NCBI RefSeq assembly: GCF_036203305.1 | Contig: NZ_CP108131.1 | Coordinates: forward strand, 4,960,001 to 5,024,000 | Length of the DNA: 64,000 nt | From: Streptomyces sp. NBC_00190 | GTDB taxonomy: Bacteria > Actinomycetota > Actinomycetes > Streptomycetales > Streptomycetaceae | Direction: 5' to 3' | In this document: piece after piece, positions 43,143 to 52,052 of the stretch | Position numbering within the stretch: position 1 is the first letter of the stretch | Layout of the letters: each line of letters starts with the position of its first letter | Program-made: the position numbers and the translations under genes | Notes under the pieces: generated by a model | What the model was told of the DNA's origin: nothing | The model's database searches: none | What the model saw: the letters and a program-made list of their open reading frames with translations, nothing else

Positions 43143-44837
43143 CTACGGGAGGCCGTGGACCTTCGGACCCACCGCGTTGGACCAAGCGCTACCCGCCTTG
43201 GCGTCCCAGTTCGTCGACCAGGTCATCGCGCCGCGCAGCCCCGGGTAGGTCTTCGACGGCTTGAAGGATCCGCAGCCCGTGCCCCTGGTCAGGCAGTCCA
43301 GGGCGTTGTTCACGACGGTCGGGGAGACGTAGCCGCTGCCCGCCCCGCTCGGCGAGGCCGGGACCCCGATGCCCACCTGGGAGGGGTCGAGGCCGCCCTC
43401 CAGCTGGATGCAGGCCAGCGCGGTGAGGAAGTCCACCGAGCCCTGGGAGTAGACCTTGCCGTCGCAGCCGTTCATCGAGCCGCTGTTGTAGTACTGCATG
43501 TTGACGACGGTGAGGATGTCCTTGATGTTCAGCGCCGTCCTGAAGTAGCCGCCCTGCGTGGACTGCATGTCGATGGTCTGCGGGGCCATCGTGATGACGA
43601 GCGAGGAGCCCGCCTTCGCCGACAGCGCGCGCAGCGCCTGCGTCATGTAGGTCGGGTTCAGGCCGTTCTCCAGGTCGATGTCGATGCCGGAGAAGCCGTA
43701 CTCCTGCATCAGCGCGTACGCCGAGTTCGCGAGGTTGTTCGCGGAGGCGGAGTCGCCCACGGAGATGGTGCCCTTCTCGCCGCCGATGGAGAGGATGACC
43801 GACGTGCCGGCCGCCTTCTTCGCGGCGATGTCCGACTTGAACTGGGCGACGGTGTAGCCGCCGAGGCCGGCCGAGTCGAGGTTGAAGGTGATGGCGCCGG
43901 GCGTGGTCGTGGCGTCGGCGAAGGAGACGGCGATGATGTCGTACTGGGCGGAGACGTCGGAGATCTTCTGGACCGTCGCTCCGTTGTTGAAGTTCTGCCA
44001 GTAGCCGGTCAGCGCGTGCTTGGGGACGGCCGGGTTCGGGTTCGGACCGCCGCCGCCGGTCGTGGTGCCGGTGACGCTCGCGGACCTGGGGCCCTCGCCC
44101 GCCCCGTTGTACGCGCTCACCTGGAACGAGTACGAGGTCGAGGCCGCGAGTCCGGTGATCTGGGCCGAGGTCCCGGACACGGTCCGGACGCGGGTGCCGT
44201 CCTGATACACGTAATAGCCGGTGGCCCCGCCGACCGCGTTCCACGAAAGGGTGAGCCCGCTCGCGCTCTGGCCGGAAACGGCGGTCCCGGCGGGAGCGCC
44301 GGGGATGCCCGGGCCGGGGTCGGTGCCGCCCCCTCCGTCCGGGCCGAAGACGCTGAACTCGTCCACGACGTACGCCGGCTGGCCGTACCAGCCGTGGGTG
44401 TAGACGGTGACCTGGGTGGTGCTGGGGCCGGTGGTGAAGGTGGTGGAGAGCTTCTGCCAGCCCGAGCCCGAGCCGGGGGTCCAGGTCGACACGTCCTGGG
44501 TGCCGGTGCCGGTCGCGCCGAGGTACACGTAACTGCCCTGGACCTGCGTGCTCAGCGTGTACGTCGAGTTCGGCTTGACCGTGACGGTCTGGCTGCAGCG
44601 GGCGTTGTCCTGGCCCGCCGGGGTGGCTTTGAGGGCGCCGGCTCCGGCGTAGACCGGCGAGGAGACGGAAGCGCCGCTTCCGCCGGAACAGGACCAGTTG
44701 GCGAGTCCGGACTCGAAGCCGCCGTTGCGGGCGACGTTGACGTCCGCGGCCTGCGCGGTACCGGTGGCGAGGGCCGTGAGGCCGCCCGCGGCGAGGGTGG
44801 CGGCGCCGAGGAGGGCGAGGGAGCGTATGCGGTTCAC
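43143..44837 (-). CDS. Secreted GH18 chitinase with CBM and FnIII domains
   Basis: The 564-residue protein has a signal peptide (to about residue 31), a jelly-roll carbohydrate-binding module (about 32-165), a Gly/Pro linker, a fibronectin type III domain (about 180-265), a second linker and a GH18 barrel (about 278-564). The catalytic motif is SGIDIDLE: the Glu and last two Asp of DxxDxDxE are kept, and the first Asp is Ser. It cleaves chitin by substrate-assisted catalysis. A DasR-like palindrome lies about 95 bases upstream, so control by GlcNAc supply is likely. Confidence 0.94.
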   Translation of the reverse strand: MNRIRSLALLGAATLAAGGLTALATGTAQAADVNVARNGGFESGLANWSCSGGSGASVSSPVYAGAGALKATPAGQDNARCSQTVTVKPNSTYTLSTQVQGSYVYLGATGTGTQDVSTWTPGSGSGWQKLSTTFTTGPSTTQVTVYTHGWYGQPAYVVDEFSVFGPDGGGGTDPGPGIPGAPAGTAVSGQSASGLTLSWNAVGGATGYYVYQDGTRVRTVSGTSAQITGLAASTSYSFQVSAYNGAGEGPRSASVTGTTTGGGGPNPNPAVPKHALTGYWQNFNNGATVQKISDVSAQYDIIAVSFADATTTPGAITFNLDSAGLGGYTVAQFKSDIAAKKAAGTSVILSIGGEKGTISVGDSASANNLANSAYALMQEYGFSGIDIDLENGLNPTYMTQALRALSAKAGSSLVITMAPQTIDMQSTQGGYFRTALNIKDILTVVNMQYYNSGSMNGCDGKVYSQGSVDFLTALACIQLEGGLDPSQVGIGVPASPSGAGSGYVSPTVVNNALDCLTRGTGCGSFKPSKTYPGLRGAMTWSTNWDAKAGSAWSNAVGPKVHGLP

Positions 44838-45200
44838 GTGGGCTCCGGTGGGGGGAGGAATGGGGATGAGGAGAAGGGGGGAGAAGGAGGGGCGCGTGGG
44901 GGCGCCCCGGAAAACGGTCCGGCGGAGCCAAGTTGGTCCAGACCAATCCCGGTGTCAAGGGTCTTTGCAATGTGGCTGGAAATGGCCGACGCTCCGATCC
45001 CTGTTGTCCGGGTTTCCCGCCACCTGTGACACAGGCTGTCAACACGGGAATTCCCAAGCCCCTGCCCTGCCAGCGGGGACGCGGATATGGTGCTGGGGCA
45101 AGGGGGGAAGAGCGTCGATCGTTTGCGGTCGCGCAGTGTGTGCGTGTGTGCGGCGGCTACGCGAACGGCCGTCGCGCACGGGGTGAACGGGGGGATTCGC
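44838..45200. other. Divergent control region between chitinase and Tad-linked gene
   Basis: This 363-base stretch holds no gene. Its left part is a G-rich chitinase leader, and the DasR-like site and leftward promoter lie at 44930-44958. The right half must hold the rightward promoter of the gene at 45201, but I see no clear elements there beyond the GGGGGGA ribosome site. Confidence 0.7.
44930..44958 (-). promoter_or_regulatory. Chitinase promoter with embedded DasR-like (dre) operator
   Basis: TTGGTCCAGACCAA (44933-44946) is a near-perfect palindrome matching the DasR consensus (TGGTCTAGACCA core) at all but one base. On the leftward strand, TTGACA (44958-44953) is a perfect -35 and CAACTT (44935-44930) a weak -10 at a 17-base spacing, so the operator lies between and over them. 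A repressor there would block polymerase until glucosamine phosphate releases it, as known for other chitinase genes. Confidence 0.85.
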
Positions 45201-46085
45201 GTGCCGACCGCCATCGCTGTCACCAGCGCCGATCTCGTACTGCCGGCCCCTGACCGGCACACGCCCGGGGCCGCCGTACTGCACCCGCCCGAGCGGCAGG
45301 ACCTGGAGGGTGCGCTCGCCGAGACCGGCGCGCTGCTGGAGCGGCACGGCCATCTCGTGGCCGTCGTACCGCCCTGGCTCCCGCGCGCCACCGTCCAGCG
45401 GCTGCACACCGTACGGGCCATCCTCGAAACCGACCGGATCGCGCTCCTCGGGATCGATCTGCCGCCCCTGGGCACCGCCCTGTTGGTACGTCAGCTGCGC
45501 CAGCTCAGCGTCTGCGACTTCAGCCCCGGAGTCGTCGCCTCCGCGGCACGGCTGCTGTCCCACTACATCTACGCGGGCGCCCTGCTGGGCTCGGTCGCCA
45601 AACTCGACCGGGTCCCGGTCGGGCTCAAGGCGCACGCCAGGTCGTGGTCGCCGAGCGCGCAGTTCGCCGTACTCGCCCACCCGACTCCGCACCTGGCGAA
45701 GCTGGGGACCGCCGGGGCGCACGGCGGCGGAGGCGCCCTGCCGGCCGGGCCCGAGTTCGCCACCCACCTCACCTTCGCCCGCGGCCAGCTCACCTCCGAC
45801 TGGGTGGCGGCCGAACTCGCCCCCGCCTGGCAGGTGCAGGGCGTCATGGAGAACCCGCTGCCGGCCGACTCACCCGGCTGGTGGGGCACCCCCAAGCTCG
45901 TCGAGTTCGCGGCCGGCATCCCGGACCTGTCCGTCCTCTACCAGCTCGTCGCCTCGGTCCGCCGCGAGGAGTGCCGCTGGTGCGGCCTCGAACTCATCGG
46001 CGACCGCTGCGGCTTCTGCGCCGCACCCCTGAGCGCACCGCCCCCGCAGGCCGCGCCCGCGAGCACCGCCCGATCCAGACCCTGA
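45201..46085 (+). CDS. Protein of unknown function with C-terminal zinc ribbon, upstream of the Tad locus
   Basis: The 294-residue protein starts at GTG 45201, 4-5 bases after GGGGGGA. The body has no recognised fold. The C-terminus has two CxxC pairs (CRWCGLELIGDRCGFC) that should bind zinc. The CpaB-like gene starts 47 bases after it, in the same direction, so it may be the first gene of the pilus cluster. Confidence 0.72.
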   Translation: MPTAIAVTSADLVLPAPDRHTPGAAVLHPPERQDLEGALAETGALLERHGHLVAVVPPWLPRATVQRLHTVRAILETDRIALLGIDLPPLGTALLVRQLRQLSVCDFSPGVVASAARLLSHYIYAGALLGSVAKLDRVPVGLKAHARSWSPSAQFAVLAHPTPHLAKLGTAGAHGGGGALPAGPEFATHLTFARGQLTSDWVAAELAPAWQVQGVMENPLPADSPGWWGTPKLVEFAAGIPDLSVLYQLVASVRREECRWCGLELIGDRCGFCAAPLSAPPPQAAPASTARSRP

Positions 46086-46132
46086 CCGACCGACACATCG
46101 AACGAACGAAGAACGGCGAGGTACTTCGGCCC

Positions 46133-46834
46133 ATGAACTCACGCCAGCGCCGCGGCGTCATTCTGCTGCTCCTGTCGGTCCTGTGCGCCCTGGGGGCCTT
46201 CGCCGGAGTCCTCGTGGTGATCGGCGACGTCAACTCCAAGGTCGGCGCCGAGGTCGCCGCGTACCGGGCCAAGGGCGACATAGCGCCGTACAGCCCGCTC
46301 ACGGCCGGGCAGTTCGAGGAGGTCAGGATCCCCAAGCGGTGGCTGTCGGAGACCGCCGTCACCGACCTGGGCGCCCTCCGCGACAAGATCGCGCTGACCA
46401 CCCTGAAGAAGGGCTCGCTGCTCCAGGCGGACATGTTCGTCGACCGGCCGCAGCTGCAGGCCGGCGAGCAGGAGATCGCCATCATGATCGACGCGGCGAC
46501 GGGCGTGGCCGGCAAGATCACCTCCGGCGCGAAGGTCAACATCATCGCCACCTTCAAGGGCGCCAAGGACACCGACCCCTCGCGGTCGGTGATCATCGTC
46601 GCCAACGCCCGGGTCCTGGGCGTCGGCAAGCTCACCGCCCTGGACAAGGACAGCGACCGCAAGGGGCCGGCCGAGGCCGTCCCGATCACCTTCGCCCTGA
46701 ACACCAAGGACACCCAGCGCGTCGCGTACGCCGAGTCCTTCGCGGAGCACGTACGCCTGGCCCTGGTCGCCCCCGGCACCGACTCGGCGCCCAGCCCGGG
46801 CGACCGTACGTACACCCTCGACGGGGACAAGTGA
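46133..46834 (+). CDS. CpaB/RcpC-like pilus assembly protein with SAF domain
   Basis: The 233-residue protein has an N-terminal membrane anchor (GVILLLLSVLCALGAFAGVLVV) and a SAF domain followed by an RcpC-like region (VRIPKRWLSE, LRDKIALTTLKKGSLLQADMF, AGKITSGAKVNIIATF). CpaB proteins line the Tad export path in diderms. In this monoderm the protein presumably faces the cell wall. It heads the pilus genes proper, 7 bases before the ATPase gene. Confidence 0.87.
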   Translation: MNSRQRRGVILLLLSVLCALGAFAGVLVVIGDVNSKVGAEVAAYRAKGDIAPYSPLTAGQFEEVRIPKRWLSETAVTDLGALRDKIALTTLKKGSLLQADMFVDRPQLQAGEQEIAIMIDAATGVAGKITSGAKVNIIATFKGAKDTDPSRSVIIVANARVLGVGKLTALDKDSDRKGPAEAVPITFALNTKDTQRVAYAESFAEHVRLALVAPGTDSAPSPGDRTYTLDGDK

Positions 46835-46841
46835 GGCGCGC

Positions 46842-48119
46842 ATGACCACCCGAATCCTCCCCGCGGCCGACGACCCCGACGCCGCGCGCGTCCTCGTGAC
46901 CCTGCTCAGCCAGCTCCCGGCCTCGGAGCCGGCCGCACCGGTCCCCGATTCCACGTCCTTGCTGGACACCCTGGCCCGCCTCGCCGCGGAGTCGATCGAC
47001 GAACTCCCCGAGGTCGTCCTCGTCCACGAGCGGATCGGCCCGGTGCCCGCCCTGGACCTCATCCGGGAGGTGGCCCTGCGCTTCCCGGCGGTCGGCGTCG
47101 TCCTGGTCTCCTCGGACGCCGGACCGGCCCTCTTCTCCGCCGCGATGGACTCGGGCGCGCGGGGCCTGATCGGGCTCCCGCTCTCCTACGACGAACTCGC
47201 CGCGCGCGTCCAGGCCGCGGCCCAGTGGTCCGTCGGCGTACGCCGCCACCTCGGGCGGGGCGCGGCCGAGGCCTTCCCGGCGGGGCCCGGCGGCCGGGTC
47301 GTCACGGTCACCGGGGCCAAGGGGGGCGTGGGCACCACCTTTACCGCCGTCCAGTTCGCGCTGGCCGCGGCCGCCTCGGGGCGGCGTACCGCACTGGTCG
47401 ACATGGACCTCCAGGCGGGCGACGTCGGCTCGTACCTCGACGTGCAGTTCCGGCGCTCCATCGCCGACCTCGCCGGGATCCAGGACGTCTCGCCGCGGGT
47501 CCTCCAGGACGCCGTCTACGACGACCGCACCGGGCTGGCGCTGCTGCTGGCCCCGGCGGACGGCGAACGGGGCGAGGATGTCGACGAGCGGGCCGCCCGG
47601 CACATCATCGGCGCCCTGCGCGGCCGCTACGAACTCGTCGTCATCGACTGCGGAACGCAAGTGACGGGCGCGAACGCCGCCGCGGTGGAGACGGCGGACG
47701 TGGCCGTACTGGTCACCACCCCGGACGTGGTCGCGGTGCGGGCCGCCAAGCGGATGGTCCGGATGTGGGAGCGGCTCCAGGTGCGCAAGGCGGAGGACAC
47801 CGCGATGGTCGTCAACCGCTGGAGCAAGCACACCGAGATCCAGCCCGCCCTGATCGAGAAGATCACCAAGACCCGTGCCACCCGCACCCCGGTCCCGGCG
47901 GCCTTCAAGGAACTCCAGGCCGTGGTGGACGCCGGCCGGGTCCAGGACCTGGACAACCGCTCGACGGTGAAGCAGGCCCTCTGGACCCTGGCGGGCGAAC
48001 TGGGCCTGCTGGCCGCCCCGGAGGCCGCCGCACCGACGGCCGCGCCCGCTCCGGGCGCCTCGCTCGCGGTCCGCGCCTCGGGCCCGGTGGCGCGGCTGCG
48101 CCGGGGCCGGGAGGGCTGA
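46842..48119 (+). CDS. TadZ/CpaE-like ParA-family ATPase
   Basis: The 425-residue protein has a degenerate receiver-like N-terminal domain (about residues 1-140) and a MinD/ParA-type ATPase with deviant Walker A GAKGGVGTT, LVDMDLQAG (switch) and VVIDCGTQ. TadZ/CpaE places the pilus apparatus in the cell. The receiver-like part lacks a clear phospho-acceptor motif (LVSSDAGP at the usual place). Confidence 0.9.
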   Translation: MTTRILPAADDPDAARVLVTLLSQLPASEPAAPVPDSTSLLDTLARLAAESIDELPEVVLVHERIGPVPALDLIREVALRFPAVGVVLVSSDAGPALFSAAMDSGARGLIGLPLSYDELAARVQAAAQWSVGVRRHLGRGAAEAFPAGPGGRVVTVTGAKGGVGTTFTAVQFALAAAASGRRTALVDMDLQAGDVGSYLDVQFRRSIADLAGIQDVSPRVLQDAVYDDRTGLALLLAPADGERGEDVDERAARHIIGALRGRYELVVIDCGTQVTGANAAAVETADVAVLVTTPDVVAVRAAKRMVRMWERLQVRKAEDTAMVVNRWSKHTEIQPALIEKITKTRATRTPVPAAFKELQAVVDAGRVQDLDNRSTVKQALWTLAGELGLLAAPEAAAPTAAPAPGASLAVRASGPVARLRRGREG

Positions 48120-48122
48120 CGC

Positions 48123-48488
48123 ATGCCGCCGGGGAGACCGAGGGACGAGGGCCAGGTGGCGGTCGAATTCGTCGGCACGGTGCCGCTGATCCTGCTGCTC
48201 GTGGCGGCGGTGTGGGAGTGCGTGCTGATCGGCTACGCGTTCTCCCTGGCGGGCAACGCGGCGGACGAGGCGGCGCGGGCGGGGGCGGTGACGGGGGACG
48301 CCGCGTGCGTGGCGGCGGCGGGGAAGCACATCTCGGCGGCGTGGGACATGGCTCCCCCCACATGTCAGAAGCAGGGCGACATCTACAAGGCGAAAGTCTC
48401 GCTGAAGATCCCCGTCCTCTTTCCGGGGCTCAACTTCGGCTGGATCGACGGCACGGGCGGCGCGGCGATGGAGAGGGAGACGGAGTGA
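48123..48488 (+). CDS. TadE-like pseudopilin/assembly protein 1
   Basis: The 121-residue protein has the TadE pattern: short basic head, then GQVAVEFVGTVPLILLLVAAVW with the conserved Glu five residues into the hydrophobic segment, and an outside domain. Two cysteines (DAACVAA and PTCQKQ) may pair. It lies 3 bases after the ATPase gene. Confidence 0.88.
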   Translation: MPPGRPRDEGQVAVEFVGTVPLILLLVAAVWECVLIGYAFSLAGNAADEAARAGAVTGDAACVAAAGKHISAAWDMAPPTCQKQGDIYKAKVSLKIPVLFPGLNFGWIDGTGGAAMERETE

Positions 48489-48489
48489 C

Positions 48490-48855
48490 ATGAACGGGCG
48501 ACGCATGCGCTCCGACCGGGGGCAAGTGGCCATCGAATACATCGGCTTCGTACCGATCCTGCTGTTCGTCGCGCTGTGCGGGATCCAGCTGGGCTGGGTC
48601 GCGTACGTCCATGAGCAGGCCGACAACGCGGCCCGTACGGCGGCGCGGGTCGAGGCCCAGCACCGCGGCAGGGGCGAGGCCGCAGGACGGGCCGCCATCC
48701 GTGAAGGGCTTGCCGCGGACGTCAAGGTGCCTTCCGGAGGCGACGCGGTGACCGCGACGGTGACCATCAAGATCAATGCCATCGTGCCCGGGCTCGACAT
48801 CCCGGACGCCGTGGCAACCGCGGTCATGCCCAACGACGATCCGAAGGGCCCCTGA
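48490..48855 (+). CDS. TadE-like pseudopilin/assembly protein 2
   Basis: This 121-residue protein repeats the layout of its neighbour (GQVAIEYIGFVPILLFVALCG) but has diverged in the rest, with KVPSGGDAVTATVTIKI in the outside domain. The start is one base after the previous stop. Paired TadE-like proteins are usual in these loci. Confidence 0.88.
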   Translation: MNGRRMRSDRGQVAIEYIGFVPILLFVALCGIQLGWVAYVHEQADNAARTAARVEAQHRGRGEAAGRAAIREGLAADVKVPSGGDAVTATVTIKINAIVPGLDIPDAVATAVMPNDDPKGP

Positions 48856-48857
48856 CG

Positions 48858-50207
48858 ATGAGCCTGCGTTCCCGGGTCAACACCCCCGACGACCGGCACG
48901 GCCCGCGCGAGGACGGCCGGCTGGTCTCCTCGTACCGCGCGAAGCTGCTGGAGGAGATCGACCTCGCCGAGATGTCCGCGCTCGCGCCCGCCGAGCGACG
49001 GGCGCGCCTGGAGCGCGTACTCGGCCACATCATCAGCCGCGAAGGGCCGGTGCTCTCCACCGCCGAGCGCGCGCAGCTGATCCGTCGCGTCGTCGACGAG
49101 GCTCTCGGGCTCGGTGTGCTCGAACCGCTCCTCGAAGACCCCTCGATCTCCGAGATCATGGTCAACGGCCCCGACCAGATCTTCGTGGAGCGGTCCGGCC
49201 GCGTCGAGCAGCTCCCGCTGCGCTTCGCCTCGCACGAACAGCTGATGCAGACCATCGAGCGCATCGTCTCCACCGTCAACCGCCGGGTGGACGAGGCCAA
49301 TCCGATGGTCGACGCCCGGCTGCCCAGCGGCGAACGCGTCAACGTGATCATCCCGCCGCTCTCCCTGACCGGCGCCACCCTCACGATCCGCCGCTTCCCG
49401 CGCGCCTTCACCCTGCACGAGATGATCGCGCTCGGCTCGCTCGACGAGCAGATGCTCCTGCTGCTGTCCGGCCTCGTGGCGGCCAAGATGAACCTGATCG
49501 TCTCCGGGGCCACCGGCACCGGCAAGACGACCCTCCTCAACGCCCTCTCCGGCCTGATCCCGGAGGGCGAGCGCATCATCACCATCGAGGACTCGGCCGA
49601 ACTCCAGCTCCAGCAGGCCCACGTCATCCGCCTGGAGTCCCGCCCGGCGAACGTCGAGGGCAAGGGCCAGATCACCATCCGCGACCTCGTGCGCAACTCC
49701 TTGCGCATGCGCCCCGACCGCATCATCGTCGGCGAGGTGCGCGGCGGGGAGACGCTCGACATGCTCCAGGCGATGTCCACCGGTCACGACGGCTCCCTCG
49801 CCACCGTGCACGCCAACAGCTCCTCGGACGCCCTGATGCGCCTGCAGACCCTCGCCTCCATGTCGGAGGTCGAGATCCCCTTCGAGGCGCTCCAGGACCA
49901 GATCAACAGCGCCGTCAACGTCATCGTGCAGCTCACCCGCTTCGGCGACGGCTCGCGCCGCATCACGGAGATCTCCATCCTCGAATCGCACGGCCGCGAG
50001 CCCTTCCGGATCACGACGGTCTGCCGGTTCGTGGCCCAGCCGATGGGCGCGGACGGGAGGGTGTACGGCTTCTTCGAGTACTACCCGCTGCCCCGGCCCA
50101 TCGCGGACCGGCTCTACATGAACAACCAGCCGATCCCGCAGGCCTTCGGGGTCGCGCTGCCGGACGACCCGCTCACGACCCCGCACATCACACGGACCGC
50201 CCTGTGA
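48858..50207 (+). CDS. cpaF: CpaF/TadA secretion ATPase
   Basis: The 449-residue hexameric ATPase drives pilus extension and perhaps retraction. Motifs in order: IMVNGPDQIFVERSGR in the N-terminal domain, Walker A GATGTGKTT, Asp box TIEDSAELQL, Walker B-type RIIVGEVRGGE and the His box GHDGSLATVHAN. All key residues are intact. Overlap with the tadB start is four bases. Confidence 0.95.
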   Translation: MSLRSRVNTPDDRHGPREDGRLVSSYRAKLLEEIDLAEMSALAPAERRARLERVLGHIISREGPVLSTAERAQLIRRVVDEALGLGVLEPLLEDPSISEIMVNGPDQIFVERSGRVEQLPLRFASHEQLMQTIERIVSTVNRRVDEANPMVDARLPSGERVNVIIPPLSLTGATLTIRRFPRAFTLHEMIALGSLDEQMLLLLSGLVAAKMNLIVSGATGTGKTTLLNALSGLIPEGERIITIEDSAELQLQQAHVIRLESRPANVEGKGQITIRDLVRNSLRMRPDRIIVGEVRGGETLDMLQAMSTGHDGSLATVHANSSSDALMRLQTLASMSEVEIPFEALQDQINSAVNVIVQLTRFGDGSRRITEISILESHGREPFRITTVCRFVAQPMGADGRVYGFFEYYPLPRPIADRLYMNNQPIPQAFGVALPDDPLTTPHITRTAL

Positions 50208-51142
50208 ACGTAAGTATCCTCCTCACCCTCGGCGCCACGCTGCTGGCCTGCGTACTCGTGATCTTCGGCGTGCACGCGTACATGGCGGGCCGCGCGCAGC
50301 GGGCCGCCCTCATCGAACGCCTCTCGGCCACCGGCGCACCGCCCCCGGCGGGCAGGCGGCGCCGCTTCCCCGGGGTCGACCGGCGACTGAGGAAGACGGG
50401 GCTCGGCCGCCGCATCGAGATCAAGCTGGCGACGACGGGCCTGGACCTGACGCCGGGCGAGTTCTTCGTCTACATGCTGCTGGCGGTCGCAGGCGTCTGG
50501 CTGGTCGCGGCCTCCTTCCTGGCGCCGTTCTTCGGCCCGGTGGCGGGCCTGATCGGGTTGTGGGCGGCGAACGCCTTCCTCAACTGGCAGCGGACCCGCC
50601 GTACGGAGCGGTTCATCAACCAGCTCCCCGAGCTCGCCCGGATCCTCGCCAACGCCACCCAGGCCGGGCTGGCCCTGCGTACGGCCATCGGCATCGCGGC
50701 CGAGGAGCTGGAGGCCCCGGCGGGCGAGGAACTGGCGCGCGTCGCCGACCGCCTCGCCGTCGGCCACTCCATCGAGGACTCCCTGGGCGAACTGACCGAG
50801 CGGCTGCCTTCGCGCGAACTGGTCGTGCTGGTCTCCACGCTCGTCCTGTCCGCCCGTGCGGGCGGCACGATCGTGGAGAGCCTGCGCAACCTCACCGTGA
50901 CGCTGGAGCAGCGCAAGGAGACCCGCCGGGAGATCCGTACGCAGCTGTCCCAGGTGACGGTGACGGCGTACCTGGTTCCGGCCATCGGCCTCGGTTCGCT
51001 GCTGCTGGTGGACATGATGATGCCGGGCGCGCTGGACCGGATGACGGGGGCCTTCATCGGGCAGACCGCGGTCCTGGTCGCGCTCGGGCTCTTCACGCTC
51101 GGCTTCGTCCTCATCCGCCGCCTGTCCAAGATCGACGTGTGA
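50204..51142 (+). CDS. tadB: TadB-like platform protein (GspF family)
   Basis: The 312-residue membrane protein has an N-terminal segment, a pair around residues 85-130, a GspF/TadB cytoplasmic domain (FINQLPELARILANATQAGLAL start) and two C-terminal segments. It works as the membrane platform of the ATPase. GTG start overlaps the cpaF stop. Confidence 0.92.
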   Translation: MNVSILLTLGATLLACVLVIFGVHAYMAGRAQRAALIERLSATGAPPPAGRRRRFPGVDRRLRKTGLGRRIEIKLATTGLDLTPGEFFVYMLLAVAGVWLVAASFLAPFFGPVAGLIGLWAANAFLNWQRTRRTERFINQLPELARILANATQAGLALRTAIGIAAEELEAPAGEELARVADRLAVGHSIEDSLGELTERLPSRELVVLVSTLVLSARAGGTIVESLRNLTVTLEQRKETRREIRTQLSQVTVTAYLVPAIGLGSLLLVDMMMPGALDRMTGAFIGQTAVLVALGLFTLGFVLIRRLSKIDV

Positions 51143-51155
51143 GGGGGCTGCCGGC

Positions 51156-52049
51156 GTGATCGCTCTACTCCTGGCCGTGCTCGTGGCGGTGTCCGTCTTC
51201 GGCGTCTTCCACGGTGTCCGGCTCTACCGGGCCGACGTCAAGCTGCCGACCGACCTCGCCCTCGCGCTGGAGGTCGGTGCCACCCGTACGACGGCGGTCG
51301 GTTCGCTCGTGGACCGGATGGGCATCCGCTGGGCGCCGCTGGTACTGCGCCTGATGGGCCCGAAACAGGTGGCCCGCAAGCGCCGCCAGATCGACATGGC
51401 GGGCAACCCGGCCGGCCTCACGATCGACCGTTACGCGGCCCGGCGCGCGGTGTACGGGCTGCTGGGCGCCCTCGGCGCCTTCTCGATGCTGATCAACGGG
51501 CAGCTCGTACCGGCCCTGCTGATGGTCGCCTTCGGCCTGTTCTGGATCGAGGTCGGGCTGTGGTCGGCGATCCGGGTCCGCCGCGACCACATCGAGCGGA
51601 CCCTGCCGGACTTCCTGGACGTGCTCGCGGTGGTGGTGAGCGCCGGGCTCGGCTTCCGGCAGGCGCTGGACCGCGTGGCGCACAAGTACGAGGGCCCGTG
51701 GGCGGACGAGATCCGCATCACCCTGCAGCAGATGGACATGGGCGTGAGCCGCCGCCAGGCCTTCGACGAGCTGCGGCGGCGCAACGACAGCGAACAGGTC
51801 GCGCAGTTCGTGACGGCGTTGCAGCAGGGCGAGGAACTCGGCTCCCCGATCGTGGAGACCCTGATCGCGATCGCCGAGGACATGCGCCGCACGGACGCCC
51901 AGAACGCCCGCCGGCGCGCGGCCCGGGCCGTCCCGAAGGCGACGTTCGCGGTCACCATGTTCATGCTCCCGGGCACGCTCATCCTCCTGGTCTGCGGGTT
52001 CGTCTACGGGGCGAACGTCGACTTCGGCGCGATGCTGGGGGGTGGCTGA
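51156..52049 (+). CDS. tadC: TadC-like platform protein (GspF family)
   Basis: The 297-residue protein has the matching GspF layout (LPDFLDVLAVVVSAGLGFRQAL domain, membrane segments before and after). With TadB it forms the inner platform. It follows by 13 bases. The regulator gene begins 3 bases after its stop. Confidence 0.92.
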   Translation: MIALLLAVLVAVSVFGVFHGVRLYRADVKLPTDLALALEVGATRTTAVGSLVDRMGIRWAPLVLRLMGPKQVARKRRQIDMAGNPAGLTIDRYAARRAVYGLLGALGAFSMLINGQLVPALLMVAFGLFWIEVGLWSAIRVRRDHIERTLPDFLDVLAVVVSAGLGFRQALDRVAHKYEGPWADEIRITLQQMDMGVSRRQAFDELRRRNDSEQVAQFVTALQQGEELGSPIVETLIAIAEDMRRTDAQNARRRAARAVPKATFAVTMFMLPGTLILLVCGFVYGANVDFGAMLGGG

Positions 52050-52052
52050 GCC

